Of a stretch of DNA of 64,000 nucleotides, positions 14,601 through 25,506 are shown in pieces. Origin of the DNA: Otis tarda (Eukaryota; Chordata; Aves; Otidiformes; Otididae); assembly GCA_026413225.1 (NCBI GenBank), contig CM048552.1, positions 146,209,053 through 146,273,052 of the forward strand, in the 5' to 3' direction. The position numbers and the translations under genes were made by a program. The notes under the pieces were generated by a model. The model was not told where the DNA came from. It did not search any database and saw only the letters and a list, made by a program, of their open reading frames with translations. Each line of letters starts with the position of its first letter. Positions within the stretch are counted from its first letter, which is position 1.

Positions 14601-15279
14601 ACTTTGACATATGTCAGTGACATGCCCTTCCCTGAAATACAATGTTTAGTTCTTGCTGTCTGACTCTGGGTTGTGTGAGAACTTGTCAGCTCTGGGGTCC
14701 CAACAGTTGTGTCTTGACAGGAGAAAGTCTGTTAATGCCCAGTTGTGCAACATCCTCTGCTTAGATTTTTAAGCACCATCCAGTGCTTAGTTTTCTAGTG
14801 GGAAAGTAGACATGTAGGCAGAAAGGAAGCCACAATATGCTCCAGAAACCCCTCTGATAACTGGGAGATCAGGACTGTGAAGTGCTTGAGGAGCACAGCT
14901 GCCCTACAGTTAGGACAGAGACCAAATGAGTATAGAATGAAAACAGGAGTTGAAATAACTGATAAAAATGATAAGAGGCATGGGTGGACTTCTAGATGAA
15001 GACAGATGAAAAAGATTTGAATGGCTTAGCTGAGGGAAGAATGGGTCACAGATTATTGCAGCAAAAGTCAATTGGATGGTGCCATTTGCCTTTTCTTGCA
15101 ATACTAACATAAAGGAACAGCTGATGACACTGAAGACAGATTTAACTTTTTTCAGGTGAAACATAATTAAACCATGGCATTCACTGTCACAAAGTAATGA
15201 GACAAGCCTGGAGCTTAGCAGGATTAAAGAGGAACCAGACCTTTATATAGGTAATGAAAACACGTTCCGATACCTTGGT
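11625..15279. other. non-coding intronic sequence with one GC-rich patch
   Basis: Nothing gene-like was recognised. The stretch 13080-13275 stands out as clearly GC-rich with several CpGs (for example GGGCGCGGGTG and TGCGCACGGATG) inside an AT-rich surround. It is open in three overlapping plus-strand frames of 70-101 codons, as GC-rich DNA tends to be. No splice sites or protein similarity support a gene. The rest is AT-rich with short homopolymer runs. Confidence 0.6.
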
Positions 15280-15475
15280 TGGCAAATACAGTTTTCTTAA
15301 TGAGAAGTGTAAAGCCTCACATTTCAGTGTATAAAGCAACTAGAAATCTTGAGACTGGGGAGCCTGTGCTACCCCCAGGCAGGTTATTTTGTACCTTGAG
15401 GCCAGAGGCAGGATGCCGGAGCAGATGGACAGCAGGTCTTGCCTGGAACGGCAATTCCTACATTTCAGTGTTTAT
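15280..15475 (+). mobile_element. ancient CR1/L3-like LINE 3' end
   Basis: The segment resembles the 3' UTR of old amniote CR1/L3 elements rather than the young avian CR1 type. It shows, in order, a CAGGTTATT block, TTGTACCTTGAGG, GCAGGATGCCGGAGCAGATG, then GGTCTTGCCTGGAACGGCAA and TTCCTAC. This follows the remembered consensus: a CAGGATAC(T/C)GG block, AGATGGACC, GGTCTGACCCAGTATGGCAA, then TTCCTATGTTC. Divergence is high, so it is an old fossil with no coding content. The 5' limit is uncertain. Family-level call only. Confidence 0.6.
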
Positions 15476-15883
15476 ATGTAAAAAGTAACAGCTCAGTTAT
15501 AACCAAAACAAATCTGAGTGAGATCAGTTGATAAAGCAAATCCAATCATAAAGAAGAGAGAAAGTATTATGTGCATGTAGTAAATTCTTGTACGGAAAGA
15601 AAATAAATAAAACCAGTTAAAGTAAATACAGCCCAGTAAAACTGAATAATGTCCAAAGTGCTCAGATATAATTCTCACAAATGAAGGTGTCTTTCTGTTC
15701 CAGCAGCCTGTGCCGAGGCACACAGAGTATAATATTTTCTCCGACAGTAACAAGCAATTGTCGCAAGACCATGAAGCATTTTTCTGTTCTTTCTAAAATT
15801 CTTAAAGCAGCAGGTCCGGATTGGGGAAAACCACTCAGCCACAGAAGACTGCTTCCCCAGCCAGTGCAGATTGCTGCAGAGCC

Positions 15884-15945
15884 TTTGACGTCAACGGAGC
15901 CATACTGACTTGTACCAGCTGAGGATATTTCTGCTCAGCGAAAAC
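15884..15945. repeat. possible ancient amniote interspersed repeat fragment
   Basis: The stretch TTGACGTCAACGGAGCCATA, then CTGACTTGTACCAGCTGAGG, recalls a common ancient amniote repeat that reads roughly TTGACTTCAATGGAG, then TGATTTACACCAG, then TGAGGATCTGGCCC. I recognise the pattern but cannot name the family with certainty. Only about 60 bases are involved. Confidence 0.35.
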
Positions 15946-17846
15946 CTTCAGTAAGATGGTGTGTCTCCCAACCAATTGTATTAATTTTTATAATAATGTT
16001 TATTCTCAAGCCTGATGTTCATGCTTGAATATGAGAAGGAATCACTGAAATCTAATTCTACAGCTCTGAAAAAACATTTGCTCACATTCCCTGAGTTGTG
16101 AAATAGGTTTTACTCTGCCCTCTAATCAGTTCAAATCTGGAAAAGAGCAGAACAATGTGTTGTTATATATATTTACTGGTTTAACTTGCTTCCTCTTATT
16201 AATTTATGACTAAGAAAAATAGCTTTATTTCCCCCCCTCCACTTTAAAGACAAATTTGCAAGTCTCTCATACAGGATATAAGCTCAGTCCTTTGGGGATT
16301 CTACTTATATTATCTTTATCATTATAAATGTTTATTACTTTCTCTTTTCCACTAATGAATAGATTTAAATTAACTTAAATTCGTGGATCATTTTTACTGT
16401 CCAATTTTTCATCTTGAGACTACAGAGGTCACGGCCACAGGAATCTTCCACATGCTGCTGTTGTACATGTCTGAATACAATGATATAAGCTAAATAATTA
16501 AATCTTGGAGAAGAACCTAGAACCTAATATGATGATTAGGTCATGAAATGATATAACTCTCTCTCTCCTTAACTAGTGAAAGGCAACCCTTCCAAGACGA
16601 ATTTCCACCGTATTCCCTCATAGTTCCTTCTGATCACTCTCCCATGTAACAGTGGATGAGTAAAGTAAAATGGCTTTGTACAAAGAATATTGAAAATACT
16701 GGTCTGTGTCTTCTGATAGCAATCTGCGACTCCTGTTTCTCAGCTCTCGCTTTGACTAAATGTAGCCTTAGCTTTGAACAAACTACACTGCAGATTTGTA
16801 AATCCTGAGATAAATTGTTGTATACAGATGAAGGCAAGCAGTACCAAAATTAAAAATAAATGCATTACAGTAGTTTGAATGCACAGCGCAACACCACCAC
16901 CAATTTAGTCCCATAAACTAGACTGAAATAGAGCTATCAGTAAGAAAACCAAAACCAGGCAGTGAAAGACGCAAGCCAAGCCAAACAGCTCCCACACTCA
17001 GAACAAGCCTAGGATTTGCATGAACCCTACACCCACTATCTGCCCAAACAGATAAGAGTGGGAGAGCAACTCTTTGGCTGCTTACTTGTCTTTCAAAACT
17101 GATTCAGGTCAGAGCGACTGACATCTTTCCTAGAGTTTGAAAAGTGTACAGATACTTTTTTTTCCCCTTCAAACAAGAGACTGTGAAAAGCCAGTGCTTG
17201 AGCAATTACTTTCCCAAGAAATGTACTGTGGCCTTCAATCACCAGCCAGCCACTCTGGGTTGACTCACGAGACGTCACTAGAGCTATTTCACAGTGATGC
17301 AATTCAAGTTCTCCATGTTTTAATGCACAAGAGCCTTGCAGCTGCTCATGACACACAAGGTGGCAAGTGTACTCCCCGTGAGGAAGCTCTGGAAAAGAGG
17401 GACTGCCTCATCCCTAAACACTGCTGCTTGTTAGGATTTCAGTGTAGTTATGCCATGCAAAAAAGTACAGAAGCACAGATAAAATGTGGGAACCTCCCCC
17501 TACACCAGGTTCTATGTGCTGATCTTCTGAATGCTGCGTAATATACATGTCAGCTAGATGGAAGACTGAAACATTTGGTCCCTCAAGCCTAGACCTGAGC
17601 CAGGAGAACTGATGGATACTCTTGGCTCTACTGAACCAGTCAAGAGGCAGTATGGCATCCAGCGGCACTGTTTGTTTCATACAGATCATCAGGGTGGAAG
17701 GACAAGCTCCCCCAGTGTCTCTGTGTCCACCGGTCTCAGCGAGAAAAGAGAGGCCAGGAGAGCATTTTGTCTTTTCTCCCTGATTGGAGCTGCCAAGGAA
17801 AATCATTACCCAGGGCAAAGCCACCAGAGCCCTGTGCTGTGTTATC

Positions 17847-17909
17847 AGGGGAGGGACAAGGAGGGGAAGGAGGACTAGTAGGAGAAGAAGGAGAAGGAGG
17901 AGAAGGAGA
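17847..17909 (+). repeat. GGA/GAA polypurine tract
   Basis: Almost pure purine on the plus strand, with an uninterrupted (GGAGAA)-type run at 17880-17909. It is low-complexity DNA, a candidate for length polymorphism and triplex formation. In the AFF2 transcript (minus strand) it reads as a pyrimidine (CTT/TCC) tract. Confidence 0.85.
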
Positions 17910-17998
17910 TTCTTGTGCACTGCGCAGCTGCAAATAGCCTCAGTGGGCAGTGAGAGATCTTGCTCCCTGTCATAAGGACCCTTGGAAGAAGACTGCAT

Positions 17999-18056
17999 AG
18001 GAAGGGTGGAAGGAAGGCAAGGGAAGGAGAAAAGGAAGAAAGTCAGAAGGACAGGT
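17999..18056 (+). repeat. second purine-rich tract (GGAA-type)
   Basis: A degenerate run of GGAAGG, AAGGAAGG and AAAGGAAGAAAG units about 90 bases beyond the preceding GGA tract. The spacing suggests a diffuse purine-rich zone from 17.85 to 18.13 kb. Confidence 0.65.
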
Positions 18057-21000
18057 CCAGTGCTGAAGCTCTTCGCTCACTGCAAGGTGGGGAAAGAGAT
18101 GTGAGAGCAAAGGGGGAAAGAGGACTTCTGTAAGGCTTTCTGAAGTCACCTCAGTGGAGCAGATGAGCATTGACATCTATGTTTGCAAAATCAGGGCCCC
18201 AATACCCAGTGTCTAACACTGCAGCTTGTCCAGTTGAGCATCTCTCTTTTATTTGGGCAGTTAAGCGGAGAATAAAGCTGTTTTATAAAAGATAACAGAC
18301 ACTTTCAGGCAGCAGCAATTATCCAAACCATGTCAAAAGTTGGTCTAGACTCAGTTACAGATGATCAAGGACAATGCACTACTTCACAAGTTCAAAAGCT
18401 TTGATTAATATTTGCAGCTACTATGCAGCTACAACGCAATACAAGTCTAGCCTTAGGGCTTTTGTGTTTCTTTAAAGCATTAGCCATTAATAGGCTAAGT
18501 TTACTACTGGGATACAGAGCACTGGCCCAGCAATGCAGCTTGAATGTATTTATTTTCCAATCTATGGTTTTCAAGTACAGTGAATCATTTCTACAAGGCT
18601 TTAATGAGAGCCAAGAGGTGTACATTACAAGCAACAAATTTCTATTTCTAATGGAGCTTGGTTCAGATCAGAGAGTGATTTATTAGCTTTCCTCAGCTTT
18701 TACTTGTATTTTGCTACAGAGATCAGAAATTTAGATTTAGATCTAAAATTCACAGGATAGTATCAAGAGCCTTGTTTTCAAAGTCAAGATTTTTTTAATC
18801 TTAAATTTAGGAATGTTCCATCCTGCTTAAGGTCAATCATTCTGAGGAACAGTAAGCATCTGCCAGCTGCTCTGGACTGCCTCATTAAAACGAAAGCATT
18901 TCACTTCTAAAAGAAAAAAAAAAAAACACCACCATTTTTGAAAGCATACATATTTAGTGAAAAGGCAGAAGGAAAGACTTTTGTCTAAATAAGTAACTCT
19001 TAGCAAGATGTTTATTACTACAGTTATTGTCAGTTATAACAGAAATGACAAGAACATTACTATTTGTCTATTAGGGTTATGATAAATGGCCTAACATGAT
19101 CACTGGATCAAACAGAGATCAGCTCTTGTGCTGAATGTTACAATACTGAAAGGCAGGAGGAAAACCAGAATGGAGATGACATAACCTAGAAAGAACTGTT
19201 TACTACTTGAACAATTTACAAAGCAGATGTTTGCTGGAGGTGGAATCGAAGAAAGCTTGCCACAGAGAACCAAAATTGTTATTTCTGACATACTGAAGCA
19301 CTATAAAAAAAGTTCCCACTGGAATAAATTTTTTCATAAAACACTTAGAATAACATCAAAATTTGAATATTGGAAATATGATGCCACAATGCGCTCTGAA
19401 TATTAATTAAAGCTGTGTTATAAACCACACACAATCTCTTTTCTTACCATCTAACTGAACTGAGTAAGAAAGAAAAATATTAAAACAAATAGAATGCTAA
19501 CAAACAGCACATGTTGGTTGTGATAGAAATATTAATGTACTATTTAGCAGTGTCATTTATTTTATCCTTGCCCAATCCATTTACTTGTGGTTGTTACATT
19601 ATTAAGGCTAGATTTTAATATGGAAAAAAAAATGAAAAGTAAAGAGGAGAGGGGCATTTTGAGCTTATACCTCTTTCTACAACGTCTCCTTGAGATAAGA
19701 GTCCACTTCTGCTTATTCATAGCTCTCCTCTGTCACATAGACCTGTTTGTTCTCACTGTAAAATCAAGGATAGTAAGATCAAAGTGACTCAAGTTTACAC
19801 GATCAGATGAATTTTTTCTTCCTCTAATGGAAAAGACAGACATTAACTCATCTCTCTCTTTACAGAGATTTATTATGTTCAATAATTGTCTGTTATTATT
19901 ACTGTACATTGTAATCTATTTCTAATGAATCCCTCTTGGTTATGGTGAATCAAGTCTTGCATAATAAATTCTAATCTGTTAGTCATTATCTTTGTTAATA
20001 TTTTACAGTCTACATTCATTACTAAGATTAAGAAATAGTTTGTACAGTGCCTGGTATTTTCACTATTTTTAAATGCTATCTCTTTTAATTAGTGATCTCT
20101 CTGAATTTGCCTTTGCCTTCTTAGATTAGTACCAACCACACTGGAAACATCAATGTCAGTCTTTCCTTAAAGTCTTTTGCTGGGAAACACAAGTTACAAA
20201 ATTCCCATGTATTTTTTAGAATGCGTGTTTCTTCGTGTGCTGTATCAGCTCATCTGATTGATGCTGCTTGGGTTTAAGCCTGTGAGCAGATGCATGGGAC
20301 TGGAGCTAACAGGAGCAGAAGTGGCTGCACACAATCACATCTGGGCATTCTCCAGCAATTTCTCTTTCTCTGGAAGACAGAGATTTCTTTGGGGGAAGTA
20401 GTAAATCTGCTCAAGCTATAAAGCTGCTTCCCATCTACTAGTTAGAAGGTTTTGGAGTGCACTTTTCCAGTCTCCTATTTGTAATACCTTTTACAGTTAC
20501 AAATGTCTTGGCATAGAGATAATAACTGGGGAGCTATTATCAGGTCTTGTAATCTCATTACAGAACAGCCATTGCTGGCTTCATGTGAGTTAGCCACGGA
20601 AGAATCCACACTCCGTGCTGAAACACTGAGGGACACAGTGCTCAGCCCCCATTTAATTAGATGCATGGTAAGAGTTTGTTTAATGTCACGCCCGTGAGCA
20701 TTACTGCAGTGAAGTGAGGGAAGGGGCCATTTCAGTCGACTGAATAATTCCTGAACAGGATTATGTGCCTAAAGAACCCCCTTGAGTACTTCATTGCACA
20801 TCCTTATGTGGTAGTGAACATCTCTGAGCAGGCTGCCGTCAGGGTTGCTTTTGGTAGAACGGACCAGCAGTGCCTCCGCCATAGCTGTTTGTGCCTTCTG
20901 CAGTCTTTGTTCGGGCAAAGGGTTAAGGGGGAATGAGCGATGCTTGTTTTTACCTCCCCTACAAACACTTACTGGCATCTGGCAATTAGATTTGGCAATT

Positions 21001-22719
21001 AGAGTCGGTTGGTAAACTTTTGATGATAAGCAATGGAAAATGCTGATTTGTTCAAGCTTTTAATGGGAACGTATTGGGTTCAATTAAGTGGTTTTAGAAG
21101 GGTTCCTTAGAGCACAATGGACTTGTGGTAAAAAATTGTAAGCCTTTGCAGTAGATGAATAATTAGGTACTCACCCAGGGTCCCACTCTGCTTTACTGGG
21201 GCAGAACCTGAACTTTTATACACTGGGCAAATATCTGGTCTGATCTGGTAAAGTGTACTAGTGAAAATATTCTGTCTGGAGAGAGGCAAGCATCTCTCCA
21301 TCACAGACATCTTCAAAAAGTCTCAAAGTGAACCTGTATCACTATCCTGCCGCAGTATCTGCAGGACAGCAGAACCACTCTCTGTCCGCCTCTAGGAGCA
21401 CTTCACTGAGTCCTGTAGTCCATCCATAATTTCTCCTGGATGTCTTTCTGAGATGTGATTTGTCTTTCAGAGCCCTACCTTTTTGTGGCATTTGTCAATG
21501 TTTTTTATATTGCTGGAAATTATTTCTGACTTATCTTTTCCTAATCTCTCAGAAGAGACTGTTTTCTTCAGTTTCCATTGTTCTATCTAATACATTGCAT
21601 AGAGTAGATCTCCTTTCAGCAGTTCTGAAGTCTTCTTTAATAGTCAGTATGTATTTCTGTTATTCCCAGTGTGTTCTCCATAACTGATGCCCGATGAGCA
21701 TTATTAAACCAGTGTGACAAGGATTATATTGAATAGCTAACTCCTCAGCAGCATCTTCCCTGCTGGAGTGTGGAGTCTCTGTCCAAGTTTACACACTGCA
21801 TTACAAACGCTCACAGCAAAGTGGAAGGAAGCAGGAACGGGCAGCAGGCAGAGAAGGCTAGGAAACACAAGCTGTCCTTCAACGTGCAAAATATCCATCC
21901 CCCAAATCTGACACGTCAAGACTGGTTTACCATGGTTATATCAATGAAGAGGAATTAATGAGTGAGACATCTCAGGCCACTCCTCCCACTTCACTGTTGT
22001 CCCTGATCCCTGATTTACGGACAAAATTCACTGTGGTGAACTTAATCATCACTGAAGGGAACAGAAAACACCTGTCAGTGGAGTGACAGCCTCAAGAAGT
22101 CATGGGCAGCTGCCTTTTGCTGCGCTGTGCTATGTGCAAATATGCTAGAAAGGTTACCTTTGAAAGCAGCACACAGTAAAACCCGCATTGCAGCCATTTA
22201 AGCAGTAGGTCCTCCAGCTGAAGGGGTTTTCTTTTCTACGAATGCATGACACCAAGGTTATGAAGCTCCAAGACTGATGAAGGCCTTTGGATACTTCTGT
22301 AACATAAATGTTTACTCTGAACAAAACCAGTCACAGCTGCTGCGCTGATGGAAAAAGATCAATCACGGAAAGTAGGAAAAACCAAACAAGAAAGAGAGTA
22401 GATAGTAACGTGCACGTAGCCAACAGATTTTCCCTAACTCTGGAGCCTGCTCTGGGACTCAAGAATCATCTATAAGGTCACAATTCTCCTGAATTTGCTG
22501 GGAAATCATGCTTGGTCATCACAATTCAAATAGTGGTGTCTTTGTTTAAGAACAAAAAATTCCAGTAAATGATTACACAGTTATTATCAGTCCAGTGGCG
22601 CTATCCTCATTTCACAGGAAAACTGACAAATACACAAAGGGCATGAAGATTCAATGAAAATTCAAAATTAAAAAGCGTGCATTTTTGAAAGAATAAATTA
22701 AATACAATTTTCATATTCA

Positions 22720-23125
22720 ATAAAGAGAGAAGAGATGACAGAGAGATAAAACTCAGGAGAAAGAGAGAGGAGGACGGAAGCATCACTCCAAACAGAAAAA
22801 GTGAAACAAAATATAAAATGCTAGAGCTGTATAGCTTCTGAGACAGGCTATACGCCTGGTGAAGCGTGCGAGTTACGAGAGAGACTTCAGAGGAAGACCA
22901 AGGTTTCCTACTCTCTTTGAAGCAGGGAAGAAAGACAGAAAAGGAAAGGGAGAGACGGAGAGACCAATGAAAGATTAGAGAAAAACAAAGAAAAATGAAG
23001 GAAGAGGGATCAGAAATAAAGAGTAGCAAAATTCATTCCCAGGGAAAAGAGAAATAAAAGGGGAAGGAGGCAGAAAGCCAACAAAGAGGAGAAAGTGAAA
23101 ATAAAGGAATAAGAGGGGAAAAGTC
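22720..23125 (+). repeat. purine-rich low-complexity region of about 400 bp
   Basis: The plus strand is dominated by A and G (GAGAGAAGAGATGACAGAGA and similar) with one less biased island at about 22790-22900. There is no clean repeat unit. The minus-strand frame 22607-23029 (140 codons, Ser/Leu/Phe-rich) is a by-product of the composition. In the AFF2 transcript this is a long pyrimidine-rich stretch. Confidence 0.75.
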
Positions 23126-25350
23126 ACTCATACATGTGCCTACTGAAAGCCATTGAAAACACAGTTCTAAAAACATCAGAAATATCTACAGGGAGATATC
23201 AGATACGTGTCTGTGTAGGAGAAAATTGGGAGATCTGCTTGCAGTTGTGAGATGAGCATGAGGGATATCATTGATAGCCATGGGAAAGAGGACAGCACAT
23301 GTGTTTCTATAGTCTTCTGAGATGAGTCTCATATTTCCCCCTCTGCAAGAATAACACACTCACTGGTAGCATATAAGGACATACGAAGAGTATGCAGATG
23401 TGTGCACACATGCACACAGAAAGTATAGCATTTAAAAATGCTTGGATTGATTCCAAGGTAGTTGAACAAAATGAAGCTAATAAAATATAATTAAACATTA
23501 ATTACTGTAACTATCAAAAATAATTGACTTGTACAAAGCACAGCACTCCTATTAAAAAGGGACCTAAGGGTAATAAAAAACATATACTATTCTGTAATGC
23601 AGACATAATAATTGCTGTGAAGGAATTAAATTTATAGGCAACTGTTAAAATTCTTCTGTGACTATTTAAAAGTGTGAGCACTGGACAGATTTGGTCCAAA
23701 ATTGTCTACTATAAGGCAGTTTTGGTATTAATAAAGAGTACACATTATCATTTTAAAATCAAACCAAAGTTGCTCTGGTGCTTGAAGTAAATTTGAAGTA
23801 AAACTTGCTGGAGCTGTCATAAAAATGCTGCTATGTGTGTCGCACCAAGTCATCCTTCTTCCATCAGCTTTTCTTTCTAAAAATCTTTTCAGCATGAGAG
23901 AGCTGGAGCTGGTAGATAAAAGTAGGAGAGTTGAGATCTTCAGTTGGCATGAAGCTACATCACTTCACTCACTTCCTCATGCTTTGCTGATTTTTAACAG
24001 TGAAGGAAAGAACTAGCCTCAGTGCAGGCAGAACTCGGGGAGAGACACAGACTGGTTGAACCAAGGTCACTGTAGTGAAGGAGAACCCAAGTAAAGAAGA
24101 GTATTTCATCGGCAAGTGGGGACAAAGTGGAGCTGTAGACTGAAACAGTTTGTGCCGAGGACCCCCTACTTGCATTTCAGGGTGTTCAACTTCAGATTAG
24201 CACTTAGTCTGCTCCTTAGAGTGCCCATTAGTGTCTGGAGCACCTTAGATGTGTTTCTGGAATTAATTTTTGGTTTACTTTCATCTGAAAGGAATCTAGT
24301 TTGCACATTCTAACATCGCTCTGTGAGGCGAACTGAAGTCTGGTAAGTGGGGATGACCAAGAGACTGACTTCAGATGCAACTCCTCTTCCAAAATAGGGT
24401 GCTAACATAGATGCACCTGAAAAACAGCTTCATGCTTTTTTATTGTAACTTTTAAGGTACTGGATAGGTATTTGATTTCCTTCTGAAGAGTTTGTTCTCT
24501 TAGCTTGCCTTCAAGAAAAATAAAATTTGAGCATTCACACAGAAAGCAGTCTTCTTGAGTTAGGGGCAGTGCTAACGGCAGGGCACAATCAGAAGGGGTA
24601 ACGATAACTATTAAGATTACATGGGTCTGTTTTGCAAAAACAAGCAACACCACTACACTGCAGACAGCATTTCGGTGTGTTCTCACTCTGGGAGTCCTTT
24701 TTCACTCCCTCTGCATCACCTTCTCTCCTCCTTTGCTTTGGCTGCAGCCAAAACTTACTAGTTATTTGGCTGTTCGTCTCTCATCTTTCTCATTTAAACT
24801 CATACATTCTACTTACTTGAAAAAGTTTTGTTCTACTCTACATGGAATAAAAGAGTTGGAACGGAAACAGAGAAGATGCAGAGCACAAAGTTCATTTTCT
24901 TGAGCCTATCCTTAAACAAGGAAATGAGAAGCACTGAAAATTTTAGAAAGAGGAAAAAGAATATGTTTCACATACTTCTTAGGCTCTATGCTTTCTCTAC
25001 TGCTAGTGTGTTGGCAACAGCTTGACAAGTTAGAGACTTCACTCATTTTGAGAGAAATGTTGGCACTCTTACATAAAACGACTACTAGAAAGGAGTCAAA
25101 CTTTTAAGGCAGATGTAACGTATCGTTGTGTGTTGGTGGAGATGCCATGACATGAAACATATTTGGCTTATGGCGCCTTCACTTGTACAAGAAAAATATT
25201 AAATGTAGCAAGGTAAAGTCAGTTGAAATTCCGAAGGAATGACGACCATCTGAGAAATTGTCATTACTATGAGACATTATCATTGCTACGTTCAATTTAC
25301 TACAATGCACTAATCAAACTTACATCTACCAATCAGCTCTGCTTTTAGGA

Positions 25351-25370
25351 CATTCATTCATTCATTCATT
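25351..25370 (+). repeat. (CATT)5 microsatellite
   Basis: Five perfect tetranucleotide copies, CATTCATTCATTCATTCATT, about 80 bases before the ATCAT array. Confidence 0.95.
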
Positions 25371-25450
25371 GAAAATTTACCATTCCAAGAACCAACTGAA
25401 GGGGCGAAAAGGATCCTGGTTTTGGTTGTGTCTTTTGGCCTCAATGCTAA

Positions 25451-25506
25451 ATCATATCATATCATATCATATCATATCATATCATATCATATCATATCAT
25501 ATCATA
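25451..25506 (+). repeat. (ATCAT)11 pentanucleotide microsatellite
   Basis: Eleven perfect ATCAT units in a row, ending in a degenerate ATACC. With the (CATT)5 just upstream this makes the 25.35-25.51 kb segment the most repeat-rich simple-sequence spot of the window. Perfect pentamer arrays of this length are likely to be length-polymorphic. Confidence 0.97.

Larger units (their letters stand above)
15946..22719. other. non-coding intronic sequence
   Basis: AT-rich DNA without a recognised gene or transposon. It includes two purine tracts listed separately (17847-17909, 17999-18056) and A-runs near 18911. The longest open frame of the window outside the AFF2 exon (minus strand, 17414-17998, 194 codons) lies here. 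Its leucine run is simply the reverse complement of the GGA/GAA tract, and it has no recognisable domain. Confidence 0.65.

Noticed and set aside
17414..17998. 194-codon minus-strand open frame with an eleven-leucine run
   Set aside because: The leucines are the reverse complement of the GGA/GAA tract; no domain, no splice or start context, and opposite-strand frames are equally open.
22607..23029. 140-codon minus-strand frame rich in Ser, Leu and Phe
   Set aside because: A product of the purine-rich composition of the plus strand, which removes stop codons on the minus strand.
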